Positions 12,452-25,439 of a DNA stretch of 64,000 nucleotides are shown piece by piece. Every line of letters starts with the position of its first letter. Position 1 is the first letter of the stretch. The position numbers were made by a program, and so were the translations under genes. Source of the stretch: Purshia tridentata (lineage: Eukaryota > Streptophyta > Magnoliopsida > Rosales > Rosaceae); contig QANT01002031.1 in the NCBI GenBank assembly GCA_003254885.1, forward strand, positions 62,001 to 126,000, given 5' to 3'. The notes under the pieces were generated by a model that saw only the letters and a program-made list of their open reading frames with translations, ran no database searches and had not been told where the DNA came from.

Positions 12452-14842
12452 TCAGTATTCGTCCAAGTAAGTGTATAACATGTCATCTTTCTTTGACTTG
12501 CGCCGGCTGAGTAATGCCTTGAGGAGGCGTTTACTTTTGCTGGGGTATTGTTCAACCTCTCTGCCATTATTTTCCCTTTCAGCATGTAATCGCATTGAAG
12601 CTGATTTCCGAGGCTCTGAAGGGTACTGTGTATACATAAACATTTCAGTTCACAAGTATCACAATACAAGGGGAGGGTAACAAGTATGAGAACTAGTAAA
12701 AATCCAATGAACTTCAGCAGATAACGTGGTTAGCAATTTCAAAAAAATCATTCCTCATTGTGCTGTATAAAAATAAAAGTTGGGTAAAAATAATCCTACA
12801 CTCACCCGTCGTCTCACATTAGAATTGGAAGGATTTGGAGTGGTCGGCCTACTTGAGTTTGGGGTAGTTGACTGACTTTTGTTTGGGGTCGTTGGCCTAC
12901 TTGCAAGAGATCCAGACCGTAAAAGTGGAAATCGATGAGGTGAAACTGTTCGCTTCTCTGATTTGATAGTACATCAACATGATCAGATTATCAATAGCCA
13001 ATTCACTATAAAGGTGCCAATATCACAATGTCAGAGATGCATACATACCTAATTCTTTTTTGGGCATGGTAGATGTAAAAGAAAAAACTCCAGGTCGTTG
13101 GGAAGGTTGTGGAGAAGGAGATGGAGAACGCCCTTTACTGCACACAATATGAGTAAAAACAATCATGATCCTTATAAGACAGTAACTTGATTCAAGACGA
13201 GAAACCACCTTGATATCTACCTGACTGTGGATGATGGGGTTTCTCTAATCGTAGCACGAACAGCTTAGGAATCCAAGCAGATAACAACAAGAACCAAGCT
13301 ATGTTAAAAATTAAAATCTTGCTTAGTTTTATTCAGGGAAACAAGGGAGATAAAGCATGCTACCACTACGAAATTGATGCCATTCATCTTCATCATCTAG
13401 ATTGCATCCTTGGTATTTTGATTTAGTTCTGCTGACTCCACGCATGGTCTCACCAACTGAACATGAATTTGAGTTGTAAGAATTTGTATTCACCTTTATC
13501 TCCAAAAAGGGGGCAAAAATTTCAAAATGGAGAGTGTGTTTAAGTATCAAAAAATAAAATGAGTGGACAATGAAGTATTTGCCTGGCAAGATGTATCGCT
13601 TGTGGTATTTAGGAGTATCTATGACTGATGACTGCTGGGAAAGACCCTCATGATCAATATATTCTTGGCAGGTCTTTAGCCTCTAACATAACAAATTAAA
13701 AGATGAGAAAAATGTCAGCACCTCTAAAAGTATTGGTTTCTCATGAGTGAAGAACACAGATAGAAATTAATGGAGTTGAGTATGCTGCAATTATCACAAT
13801 GATGTCAAGTGAATTAAGCAGTCAATCCCCCACCAAACAATTATTAGAAATGTGATCTGGCAAAATTGTCTTCCCAACTGATGATTATCATGCAAAATCT
13901 TTTAAGAATGAGCTTTGAACCAATAGTAGAGGTCGCCTTTCTACCAGACCAACAGTTAAAGCAGGTATAATATGAGAGCCAACTACAAGATCTTTCTGTA
14001 TATGCATGGGAAGCTGATTATCTTTTAACACAGCCCATACTAAGCCATTTTTCAGTGATCTTTTAAATAGCAACACACATCAAAGAAGCGCGTTCAAGAT
14101 TCTTTGATATAGTTAAGAAGGCCTGATTCAGAAATGTCTCCCTCATGATTGACAATTTCCTTACTTTAACAGCTTGACCTTACCTGTTCAATGCAAGATA
14201 CCCGAAATTCTGTTCCAGAAACTTCATCCACTTTTTCATCCAAGAGATCATTAACCTTATAAGTCACAGAACCCAAATGGTCCACCGTATTCACCAGAGC
14301 TTTAATGGCATAATCTTTCAATGTTTCCACCACTCTGCATAATAAGAGGATATTAATTTCTTTAAAAAAAATAATAATAAGAATAGAAAAGAAATTATAT
14401 TGGAAAACCCTAGCTGTCCTGAACCATAATAACTCACATATGTTTCTGGTCATCATTTGTGTAAGATAGTTCAAAGTACTCTGCTGCTGAGTATAATTGT
14501 GTTCTCAAATTCTTCAAATCCTGAAAAAGTAATGCAATACACAAAGCAAATCACAAAACTTCACTTGAGAGGCCCTGACTGACAGACTAAAAAAATAACT
14601 CAGAATTTTGATACTTTTGACAGGAATACAAAAAGGCAGAGAAATGTCTTTTAACGAAGATTATAAAAGGCCATATGGATTTCACCTAAATTGCAGAACT
14701 AAGAACCAGCTAAAATAATATTTGAGCAGAAAAGGAGTACCTTGAGACTATCAGAGAAGAGCAAGCTTTGATGCATAGAAACCTCATCAAAATTAGAAGC
14801 TACTCGAGGGATGGGCATTGTAGAAGTAGTCATTGTTCCCAT
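12452..14842 (-). CDS. ABIL: ABIL (Abl interactor-like) subunit of the SCAR/WAVE complex
   Basis: Nine coding exons on the minus strand (14842-14741, 14520-14438, 14334-14184, 13682-13583, 13456-13364, 13263-13221, 13137-13049, 12957-12806, 12625-12452) join in frame to 328 residues. The N-terminal half matches the conserved ABIL region: [90 protein letters not shown]. The C-terminal half is basic and Ser/Pro/Thr-rich and ends [19 protein letters not shown] proteins are part of the WAVE complex that activates ARP2/3 actin nucleation. The ATG at 14842 is preceded by an in-frame stop. A 5' untranslated exon probably ends at 15684, with its intron at 14882-15683. Intron 4 has a GC donor (13582-13581). 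Paralogue number (ABIL2 or ABIL3 type) is not resolved. Confidence 0.9.
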
Positions 14843-15683
14843 GAATTGTAAACTAAGTAGGTGAACTCAGATTTCCTTATGCTGCAAACGATGAAGATAA
14901 AAATTTAGAAGTCCAGGCAAAGTAGGGGGATGGGACAACAGCAAGAACATATCAAAGTACAGTACTAAACATGAATCACACCGCCAGTGTAGGTGTTGCT
15001 TGTAACTCTCAAAACTCATTATCCAAAACCCATAAACTAACCTGACACATTTAAAGAAAATCACATCCTTCCAAAGAAAAAAAAGTAAAGAAAAGAAAAC
15101 CGTGTTTGTCTGAGAGAGAAAGAGAGAGAATTTATTCACCAACCCCGTTTGAACTCTAAAAATTTTAAATTAAAATAACAGTACCAAGTTTCTGTCTGTG
15201 AGAGATAAAGAGGAGCCTCTCCTCCTTTAACAACTAATAAAATACCCGAAACTAGTAGTTTAATTGGACAACAGCCGTGCCAGATATAAAAAATATATAG
15301 GAATAAGAAAATGAACAGAATAAAGGTAGTGCTTTGCCTCATTTCTCCAAGACTGCCAACCATTCCAGACAGGAAATCAACACAACAATATTCTAATAAA
15401 CACTTGAAAACACTAAAAGCTCATTTTGTCTGAATTTTACTAACATTAAAAGCTATAAAATTTCATTACTCTCTCTCCTTTTTCTTTTTCAGAGAGGTAA
15501 TTCAGGGGAAAAAAAAATAAAAAGGAAATTACACAAAGATAGTGACAACCCAATTCTAAATAACGCAAAAAATCTGTAAAATTTCATCACCCAGTCTCTT
15601 CTTTGTTTGCTCCAAGAGGTGAGTCTGGAAGTGAAAAACAATTACAAAGCATTATAGCGGTTGGGTTTTGAATACAGGCTCAC

Positions 15684-15850
15684 CTGAACCAACCCAAAGC
15701 AGTTGCATTAGCTCAGTTGAAAGTTGTTCTTTTGGTGAATGTTGTGCTGCAGCTGAAAGCAGTACCCAGAAGGCCAAAACCCAGTAACCCAGGTCCGAAT
15801 TTGAAACCTAAATGGTGATGAAGGGCAAAGCAAGCGGGACATAAATAGGC
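15684..15850 (-). other. Probable 5' untranslated exon of the ABIL gene
   Basis: On the minus strand a strong donor (TTCAG|GTGAGC) lies at 15684/15683, and an acceptor (TTTGCAG) lies just before 14881, about 40 bp above the ABIL start codon. This is the simplest 5' intron model. The upstream limit is a guess. Confidence 0.45.
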
Positions 15851-17329
15851 CACTCGTTGAAAGTGACCAATATAAACTAGTATAAGTTTTGACTAAACCA
15901 AAGAAAACGACAACGCTAATTTCTGTCTATGCACTATAGTTTGGGAGATACATGAGGGCCATATTAAAAACCCAAAAAGACTTGCACAGAGAGAGAGAGA
16001 GAAGGAGCGCATGGAGGGACATCCATCAAGACGAGCACGTCTTTGTGGGCAGGGAATCTGAGGCACTTTGATTTCTAAATAGAGAGCAAAAGTCTCACCT
16101 TTTGGTAGCAAAAACTGGTCAGTGAAAAAGCCCAAGTTATCTCTCATCATTAGCCACTTAGTGGGTCCTACTTATTTTTCCTTTTTTGGTTTTTGGGACG
16201 GTGGGTCCCACTCACCATCTCTCTCACTACCCTCAAAATTGAAAATTTCAACGTTGTTTCGTCTGTTCCAGTTCTTGTTCAGCTCTTTGTTGGGTCTCTC
16301 CCACATGATACCTGTAATGGTGGTGGGTTGATATTAAGGAGTGATTGGTGGTTGTATTTTTTGGGTGGGATGGGTTCCAGTTTTTCTAGAAAATGGTTTG
16401 AAGGAGGTTAATAAAAAACAAGTCTGATCTTAATCACTGTCTCGATCTCTAAGAACTTCATGTGTGTCTTAGCTACAAGCTAGAAGGAAGAAAACCACAT
16501 GATCTTTTTAAAGATGAAGATGTGGAGTATTAGTAGTAGTGGGTTGATTGAAAACTACATGATCGACATGCCTTCATACTCCACTTGGTAGATGAGTGGG
16601 CAATACATGTACATAATAAGCCTCTAGTGTGAAGACGTGACCTTAGAGGCACTCATACCTGAATTGAACGTGCAATCTAACACTATTTAAACAAAGTTAG
16701 GAGACCCCATCATAACATATCTTCATTGCAACTCCACACAAACTATTCATTATCCATCACCCACTGTATATACCACCTCGGTCTCACTCATAAATCACAA
16801 TTCATCAGAATCCTGATGGACGGTTCATACTTCAAAATCATGGGCCCGTACGGTACAACCCAACAAAGCATATATGCAGTTTACTTGCTACAAAGTGAAA
16901 AATCAAGGGAATGTGGATCCCACGATTCTGATAATACTCTTTTTCCAAGGGAAGACGACCTTTTTTGGGTTGTGGAGTTGAAGACTTTATAGTCTCATTA
17001 GCTTTATGAGTCCGCAATTTTAGCTGGTTATAAATAAATAATTATTAGTTAAAAATATTTGATTGGATATTTTACAGTGTAATGAGTGGCGTGATTGGTG
17101 GCAATTGGGTTGGGTGGGTCATATGATTTGATTGCCTCTTTTCCAGTCCACTGTGTGTCGTGGAATCATTGCTGTCATTCTAGTACTCCTGCGGACACAC
17201 CTCCTTGCGCTGCACACACGCCTACCCGAGTGACTCTTTCCGCAGCCAGCCCTTTACCTCTTTTAAACTTGGGCTTCATGCCTTCATGCATTTCTAGATC
17301 AGCCCACTAAACCTTTCATTAGGAGCCCC
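15851..17329. other. Intergenic region
   Basis: No gene recognised. Short open frames on both strands here show no family signature. Confidence 0.4.
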
Positions 17330-18030
17330 ATCAGGCATGTCAGAATCGCAAATCTAACGGATAAAAGATCAGACCTAGAGTTTTCACTTTCATTGGGCCA
17401 TAGCGGACTAGGGAAGTCTCTTCAAGTCCCAAGCCCAAGCATATAGATTCCACAAATGACAATGAGTTTTGACTTTTTATTAGCAAAATCTTACATAAGA
17501 CTAATGCTATTAAGACTATCTTAAGTGACTACCATTATATACTGTGTGGTTCTCACCTTGTGCACTAGCATAGATATTATTTCAATTTTTGCATATCAAT
17601 GTGATAGATAATATGTCAGTATTACAATTGTTATAATTAAGTAAAGTTCAAAGTAAGCCCATAAATGAATAAATACCTCATCATTTGAGATTATAAAGTT
17701 GGGATAATAACATATATATTTATGGCGTGGTGGTATATATGTGTGAACAAATGCAATCAAATTTGTATGAAAGTGAAATTAAGCCTAGACTAAAAGTACC
17801 CTTTGGGGTTAGTTGGTTGGGGGAGTGGGAATGATTGGATTAGGATAGGTACAAAGTATGATTCCTTCAAATATAACTAAAAATATCCTATACTAGTAGC
17901 TAGTTTAATAGTGTCATCAAATGCAGTCGAAAATTATTAGACTAAGATTTTAATATGGTACCAAACGGCCTGATATGGATGATGTTATAATCAAATACCA
18001 ATTATTGAACATGAGTGATGTCACACGTGA
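17330..18030 (+). repeat. Diverged copy of the upstream flank of the GQN-type CNGC gene
   Basis: Phrases in this stretch (GGGCCATAGC followed by CTAGG; AAATGCAATCAAATTTGT; AAGCCTAGACTA) recur in the same order upstream of the CNGC at 22758 (about 22020-22400) and in the relic region at about 31930-32280. It therefore looks like the 5' flank of a lost gene of that type, now left in front of the first CNGC pseudogene. Confidence 0.5.
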
Positions 18031-18890
18031 CTGCTTAATATATTCTTCCCAGTCGTCAATTTTAAGATGTTAACTGGACCTGCAAGTAGCAACTTATGCT
18101 TGATATATATTGTCTTTTCTAAATCCTATTTGTTTAAGTCGATTTTTCTAAATCCTATTTGGTCCATTTGGGTAGTTGCTTGTATTTTATTACGGTCTTA
18201 GCTAGATATGGGTGGGTGAGTTATAAAAACAGTGTAAAATGCAATCAATATATTGTAGCTGCAGGGTCAAATGAATGAAGAAGATATTAGTAGGTAGGGA
18301 GGAACAGATTGAGTAGAGGAAGAGTTGTGGATATGGTGTTTGCCAGCAGCCGTACGCCCAAAACTAGAACTTGGGCACAAAGTGAAGTGGTGTACGTTGA
18401 CAAAGTCAACTCTCCTTGGCATTTCCCTTATACCAAAACTTAACTTAATTGGGAGCAAAAGAAGAAGACCCATCAATTGTCAGTGTCTCAGTGCTAATTA
18501 ATTAACTATTAATTTTGGTTTTGGACCACCCCATAGGATTCTGATATTAAATATATAATTAAATAAAATAAGACTAAAATTTGATCGATAGCCAGTAAAA
18601 TGCAATTGTAAAGTACGGCAGAGTTCTAGAGCCCGTGTAGTGGGTACAGCAGAGTTAGCTGAAAATGAAGAAGATATTAGGATCAGATCGAGTACAGCGA
18701 GACTTGCATGTCGACATGATCTTGGTAAGTACTAAATTGCCCCTGTTTACATATATGGATTCCATGAATTTGCATATATAATAACACAAATATATACCTA
18801 CTCCCTCTTTAATTTATTTCTTATTAATAGTTGAGAGTTGAGTCAGTTGGCCCCTAATTCAGCATTCTGCATGTGCATGCATATAATAAG
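18031..18890. other. Upstream region of the first CNGC pseudogene
   Basis: No gene seen. GAAGAAGATATTAGGA-like and GACATGATCTTGG phrases (about 18665-18725) recur upstream of other copies (near 26185, 38475-38530 and 48135-48180) and belong to a shared promoter module. Confidence 0.45.
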
Positions 18891-18900
18891 TCTATAAAAG
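18891..18900 (+). promoter_or_regulatory. TATA box of the cluster's shared promoter module
   Basis: TCTATAAAAG, about 146 bp before the first ATG, preceded by ATAATAAG. The same AGTCTATAAA core precedes several other copies in this cluster. Confidence 0.5.
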
Positions 18901-19038
18901 CGCGAATTAATTTGAAGGTGTTGTGCAGTGGCAAGTAGTCTGTGTCTCTAACAGCACCAGTACCATTGATCTTCGAGGCCAGATTTCAAATTACATTCTT
19001 TCTTGCTTGTTAGTTTTTGTTTAACTAAGTCACAAATT

Positions 19039-21849
19039 ATGCTGAACTCTGACGACCAGGAAGACCTAATAGAACTAAGGTTAGTTTCCTTAATTAATAT
19101 GAATCTACTTTTTCTTTTTTGGGTGTGATCATATTCTCTGCTCTCGGCTAGCTGTCTCAAGACTACTTAGATAATTAAGTTCATTCTCTCTGTCTCAGGC
19201 TCCATATATTCGTTTTTTCTTTTTCCTTTTTGATTGCATTAGTTTTAATTTATGTTTTTATGATCAGCCTTACCAGGTCAATACCTAATGCCCCAGTTTC
19301 CCATATGGAGTCCACATGGAGGAGAAGCTTCAGAACCCAAAATATGGAAAATGCCCTCACAAATTTCATTGTGGGATAAAATATTTGTACTTTCATGCGT
19401 AATCGCAGTCTTAATGGATCCTCTCTTCTTTTACATTCCAATCATCAATGAGGATACAAAGTGCCTTGGAAAGGACAAAAATCTGAGCATGGCATCTCTT
19501 GTTTTGCGATTACTCACCGATATTACTTACGTATTGAATATCATATATCAAATTCGTGAAGCTATTAAAGGAGTAGTGCTCTCAAATACCAAAAAAACTG
19601 TGGCCTCCGACATAGAAACAGGAGCAACATCGAATTCTGAATCCAAGGGAGGGGAGTTCAATCAATTTGTTAAGGAAATAGCTCGTATGTTTAACCAAAT
19701 AAACAAGATAATTGTTCAGAACATGCCCTGGTTATCTCTCCCCATCTTTATTGACTTTCTCGCTCTACTTCCCATCCCACAAGTAAGACCTCAAATTCAA
19801 CTCTCTCTTTAATTTTTGTTGGTATTATTTGGTGTAAATTCATATATAGATAGCTAGCTATATTTCATTAATTATTTTACTTCTAACCCATTATGTATTT
19901 TCTCCAGGTGCTAATAGTATGTGTTTTCTTCCAACTGGAAGCCTCTTGCTATTTAAGTAAGAGAGTTTCTAAATGTCTTGCTTCTCGGCCAATATGTGCC
20001 AAGAATTTATCAAATCCACCTTTCTTCTAAAGAATTTACAAAGATTACTGGAATCTGGGTTAAAGGCGTATTCAATTTTTTTCTATACATCCTTGCTAGC
20101 CATGTAAGTTTCATATTTCCAAGATTGTAAATTTACTTTAATCTTTATTTTAGAAAATAATGGTTAACTAATATATCTTTCAAAAGATGTTTGACTTACT
20201 AAGAATTTATAATTTTACAAACAATAACATTTCAATTTTGTTTTAACATAAACCGATTAAGGTATCTCCACATTTTCGACATCATTTTTCACAAATTTAC
20301 CAACTGATTATTAATTCTTCAATTATTAAGTAATTAATTTATTATTCTTTAGGTACTTGGAGCTTTTTGGTATTTTTTTTTTATTCAACGAGAAACATCA
20401 TGTTGGTATCAGGCATGTTCAAAGAGTAGTAACCGTACAGAATGTATAAGCACCTTTTACTGCTGCCATGATCTCAATACTACAAAAAATGTCGTATTCA
20501 TAAATGAGCGGCGCAATACCACGGCCCTGTTTGATTTTGGAATTTTTCTTGATTCCCTTAAGATTGGTAACACAGGGCAAATAAATTTCGCAAAGAAGTT
20601 CTTTTACTCATTCCGGTGGGGATTGCGAAATCTAAGGTTTGTTTACATATATGTATTCACAGTCCACAATATAATTAAGTACAAGCATCAATTATTTATG
20701 ACTTTTGCCGGTCATTGATTAGTCTCTATAAGACTATAACATATTGTTTGACCCCTAACTAAATTTTTGCAGTAATTTTGGCACGAGTCTTAATACAAGT
20801 GACCATGTGTGGGAAAATTGCTTTGCAATTCTTATTTCTGTCGTTGGCTTGCTATTGTTTTTATATCTTATAGGAAACGTGCAGGTTGGTATATATCTTT
20901 GTCACTTATTTTTCTTTCCAGTCAATTTCTCTCACTTATTGATTAATTAATCTCTTTTGTGGTGAAATAGACACTTATGCAGTTGGGAACTACAAAATCA
21001 GAGGAGATAAGACAAAAGATTCAAATGAAATATCTAGACATACAAGTGTGGATGAAGAGAAATGCTTTTCCTGATGAGCTGAAGAAAGAAATCACTAAGA
21101 ACATAAGGAAAAAATTGGAAGAAGACAAAGATGCTAATCTGGAGAATCTATATTCTATTCTTCCCTGGCAAACTAGAAAATCTCTAAAGCATTTTCTCTT
21201 TTTCCAAATACTAAAAAGAGTACCAGAGCTTCAAAACATGAAAGCACCGGCGTTGAAAATGATGTGCGACTATTTGAAGCCAGTGATGTAAGCTGAGCAT
21301 AGCCAGATCGTTCGAACCGGAGAACCACTTGATTTCATGCTATTCATTACACAAGGCACTATATGGACCTACACACCTAGTGAATCCAGTCATGGTGGTG
21401 CAGGACAAACATCAACCACTTCCTCTTCCTCATCAATGATCCACAAGAGCCTTGAGAAATGTGATTCTTATGGAGATGAACAACTTCTGGGTTGGGCGTC
21501 CATACCCGACAACCCATTTTCAAACCTTCCCATTTCCTCCGAAAATGTTAAATGCCTTACAAAAGTAGAAGGGTTCTCTTTGTCGGCCAAGGACTTGTCA
21601 AGCGTGGCCTCCAAATGCAAAATGTATTGGGATTTCAGGAATTTGCGGCAAAGAGAAAAGTGGGCACTTTGTACCATCTCAATAGCAATCTTACGTTTTC
21701 GCAATCGAAAAAACAAGGTTGCGAATAAAGTGTTTCCCCAATTGGCTTCTCATGATGGTGATCAGAAGCAGAGAATCGTGTATCAGCGACTACGCCCAGC
21801 AGTTAATTTATCGCACTTGCAGATTAGATATACCACACCACCCAATTGA
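19039..21849 (+). pseudogene. CNGC: CNGC pseudogene (cyclic nucleotide-gated channel), copy 1
   Basis: Exon equivalents are 19039-19079, 19267-19782, 19908-20103, 20353-20636, 20773-20884 and a fused 20971-21849. S1 is clear (LWDKIFVLSCVIAVLMDPLFF) and the pore region reads FRWGLRNL then NFGTSL. It is closest to the 38865-41911 copy. Defects are several: the N-terminal part of exon 2 is in a different frame from exon 1 and the body; exon 3 is 2 bp shorter than in sister copies, breaking the frame; one of the pore-helix WW pair is Arg; and TAA at 21289-21291 replaces the Tyr codon after the conserved LKPVM. The intron between exons 6 and 7, present in all other copies, is cleanly absent (junction 21219/21220). 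The reading frame after the TAA is still largely open (to 21849), so decay is fairly recent. Confidence 0.85.
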
Positions 21850-22757
21850 GCTCGCTAGCTCATCGATCACATGCTTTGCCATTTTGCCCTTCTTTGTATA
21901 TATGCACCTCGGACAACTTTAATTCCACACACCACAAAAACCAAACACCAAAACTCAATGTACTATTTTGAAATTAAATTGTTTCTTTTTTGTTTTTTTG
22001 TTTTTAATTTCAGCCCACATAGCTGCTAAGGCCCATCCGGCATGAGAATTGTGAATCTTAATGGATAAAAGCCCAACCATATATTTTTCAATTTAATTGG
22101 GCCATAGCCTACTAGGAACATCTCTCCAAGTCCACCAAGGCTCTCTGTACTTGCACATTCCACCGAGTACAGACGAGGCTGCTATGCGACAGCCAGCTTT
22201 GACTTTTGTCTGTGAAATCTTACAAGTTACAACTTACATGATTTTAACAGCAGTTTTGCCTTCTCAATTATAACTCGAGTTTCAAATTGCCTCACAAACT
22301 AAAAATTTGGTTAATTTATTCCTCTAACTTTTTGTGAAACAAATGCATTCAAATTTGTGTGAAAATGAATTAAAAGCCCATACTAGAAGTTTGATTGACT
22401 CGTCAAATCCGGTAGCAGTTTTGGGGATAAAAAGTTTGTTAGAAGAAGACTCGAGGAGAGAAAGACCCACTATTGAGTCAATGCTACATCTTTCTTTTAT
22501 TTCCTTAACTTTTTGACAATAATTGAATCAACTTTCCTAGAAGGAAACTTTACAGATAAAAAATGTAGGCCTAGTGGATAAGATAATTAAAGGTAGCACG
22601 TGGTTTGAAAGGGGATTTTCTTTGTCTGCTATGAAGTATCTTTCGACCCAAAAAAACGAAAATTAAATAAATAAAGGGAATTTTTTAGTTGCATCATCAT
22701 CATTTCCAAATTTAGTTTCTCTTTGCTCGCTCCACCCTGTAGATCAGTACTTGAGTT
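21850..22757. other. 5' flank of the GQN-type CNGC
   Basis: No gene. Part of this stretch (about 22020-22420) is the best-preserved copy of a flank also found at 17330-17800 and 31930-32280. Confidence 0.5.
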
Positions 22758-25439
22758 ATGGCTCAGCACCACGATGTAGCTTTAGACGTGGACAAGTCGG
22801 AAGAGGAAATTGAGAGGTTAGTTTTTTATGACTTTCATTTACGCTGTATATGTGCAATAATGCATTTTCTTTGTCTGCATTCTAGCAAATGCAAATTTCA
22901 TATGCTTGTTGGTTTATATCTTTTTCAGAATTGTTGTAGAACATTGGCAATCCGTGACTACAACGGGGAAATCTGCCACAAAAGATGCAGGAAATAGATC
23001 AAAAAGAAAATGGTCGACAATAATAAAGAAAATTATTGATCCACAGGGAAGATTCATTCCAATATGGAATAAGATATTTATAATATCATGTGTTTTTGCT
23101 GTCTCACTGGATCCTCTGTTCTTTTACATTCCAATTATTAACAAGGATATGAAATGTCTTATGTTGGACAAAAAATTGAAGACAATAGTTCTTGTCTTAA
23201 GATCATTAACAGATCGATTCTACATGGTGGACATTGTTCTACAAATTTGTACCATACCCCCTATAGCTAAGACATTTGGGAACTCTGGGGCTCACTCAAA
23301 AGGAAAGAGATCAGTTAAGGATGCATTGGCAATAGCTAATCGAATTTTTCGGTCATACATTCTAATTGATATTCTAGCTATTCTTCCCATTCCTCAGGTA
23401 AGAGAAGCTTTTATATGCTGTGAATTATGTTTTGTCACACGACAATTAGATTCAACAATTGGCTTAATGATCAAACTTCTGCCATTTTCCAGGTTGTAAT
23501 CTTCATTTTCTTTTTGAAAATGAAGGGATCAAGATCTTTGAAAACAAGAAAGTTTTTAAACTCTCTTGTTTTGCTGCAATATGTGCCACGGATTCTTCGT
23601 ATTTTCCTGTTGTGTAATGAGCGCAATTTGATTCCTAGGAAGGCAGGCATATGGGTTAAAGGTGTTTTCAACTTCTTTCTCTACATCCTTGCTAGTCATG
23701 TAAGTTTCAATATTATATCTTCATCTATTTTAAACTACTTGGTAATATTTTTAAGAATCTTTGAAGTGGTCAGAATCATTAACTAATTTGTTGATCATAT
23801 AGGTAGTTGGGGGTCTTTGGTACTTTTTCGCTTTCCAACGTGAGACAGCTTGTTGGCAATATGCTTGCGAAAGAGAAAATGGATGTGAACCCAGTACTTT
23901 CACTTGTGATGATCATACATTTAGAAGTTTCACATTACTAAATGATTTATGTCCTATAAATCCACCAAACACGACGCTCTTCCATTTTGGTATATTTGCT
24001 GATGCCCTTCAGTCCGGCATGCTAAGGTCAACAGATTTTCCACAAAAATTCTTGATTTGCTTCTGGTGGGGGCTGCGAAATTTGAGGTTTGCACCTATAT
24101 TGATGGTTTGATCTTAGCATAATACTGAGCAGTGTTACAATAATTACTAATAATATATATAAGTGATTGCTTGGTTTCATTTTTGCAGTTCTCTTGGTCA
24201 AAACCTCGAAACTAGTACCTATGCAATGGAAAATCTCTTTGCGGTTTTCATTTCTATAATTGGGTTGCTACTATTTTTATATCTGATTGGAAATTTGCAG
24301 GTTGGTTGAATAGTCTTTATAAAAAATAAAAAAATTCGGCTTAGTCTTTCTATCATTTTTTTCTTTAACAATTATGATTCCCATATGCCTATGAATGTGT
24401 ATAATATATCAGGATTTAATGAACTGAAGTTAATTAGTGTTGTTGTCGAATAGACATATTTGCAGTTTTCAACAACAAGATCAGAAAAACTTAGAAGGAA
24501 GATGAAAACGAAAGATCTAGAGATAGATTTGTGGCTAGCGAGAAAAGGACTCCCCAAGTATTTTAAGGAAGTGATAATGCAAATCGTACAACAAAAACTA
24601 GAACAAAACAAAGATGTTCCTGTGGAGAACATCCTCTCTGTTCTTCCTGTGGGACATGGCAACTTTATCAAGCGTTATCTTCGTTTGACTACGCTCAAGA
24701 GAGTAAGTGATTATTCCTTTGTATATCAAAATTAATCAACAACAAATACTTTATATTTGTTTAATTAATGTATCTAAGCTGTCTACGATAACTACAGGTT
24801 CCAATGCTTCAAAGCATGGATGAAAAACTATTGAAAGCAATCTGTGTGCATCTCAAGGCAATGAACTATAGCGAGGAGACCTTGATGATTCGAGAGAGGG
24901 ATAAACTTGATAAAATGATTTTCATCAGGCAAGGCATTGTAAGGACCTACAGAACAAATGGTAAAGGTGGCTCTAAGCTTCTTGAGAAACGTGATTTCTA
25001 TGGAGGAGAAGTTCTAAATTGGGCATCAAATTTTAGCTCTTATGAGGATCCCTTGCCCATCTCCACCAGAAATGTGAAGTCCGTAAACAAGGTTGAAGTG
25101 TTTGCTCTCATGGCCAGTGACTTGAAGACTGTGGTCACTAAATTCTGGTGGCATTTCACAAAGGACAAGCAGCAGCTGTACCAACATTTCAACGTTTCTC
25201 AGTTGGAGCAGTTGATGAAGTTTGCAGTTGATTCCATAGCAAGAGAAGTTCGTCGCCGTAACGAAGCAAAGACTATGAAGCAGCGTATAATTAATAATAA
25301 GTCTGCCCAATTGGGTAGTAGTGATCATGATCATGAGGGAAGTAGGAAGTTTCAAAGGATCGTCAGCAGGGTCCTTAGGGATCAGGTACCTTCCCCCAGG
25401 ACCCCCCGAAGTACCCTTGCTGCTTCACAAGGCAACTAG
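22758..25439 (+). CDS. CNGC: Cyclic nucleotide-gated ion channel, canonical filter, copy 2
   Basis: Exons 22758-22816, 22929-23397, 23493-23699, 23803-24086, 24189-24300, 24454-24702 and 24798-25439 join in frame to 673 residues. CNGCs are plasma-membrane cation (often Ca2+) channels with six membrane helices, a pore loop, a C-linker and a cyclic-nucleotide-binding domain. S1 is at about 66-90 (IFIISCVFAVSLDPLFFYIP). The pore helix WWGLRNL is followed by SSLGQNL, the usual plant GQN filter (about 343-345), then S6 (FAVFISIIGLLLFLYLIGN). The C-linker starts TYLQFSTTRSEKLRRKM. The CNBD fills exon 7, with DFYGGEVLNWA as its phosphate-binding-cassette equivalent. A tail of about 85 residues with charged helix LMKFAVDSIAREVRRRNE follows, where IQ motifs lie in other CNGCs; a clear IQ is not visible. 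It is the only cluster copy that keeps the Gln in the filter. It looks functional. Confidence 0.92.

Noticed and set aside
16122-17310. Several short plus-strand frames between the ABIL gene and the CNGC cluster
   Set aside because: Composition-driven, overlapping one another, no homology or splice structure.
19288-19812. Copy 1 as an intact CNGC starting at ATG 19288
   Set aside because: An alternative start would bypass the exon 1 frame problem, but the exon 3 length and the TAA at 21289 still break the protein.
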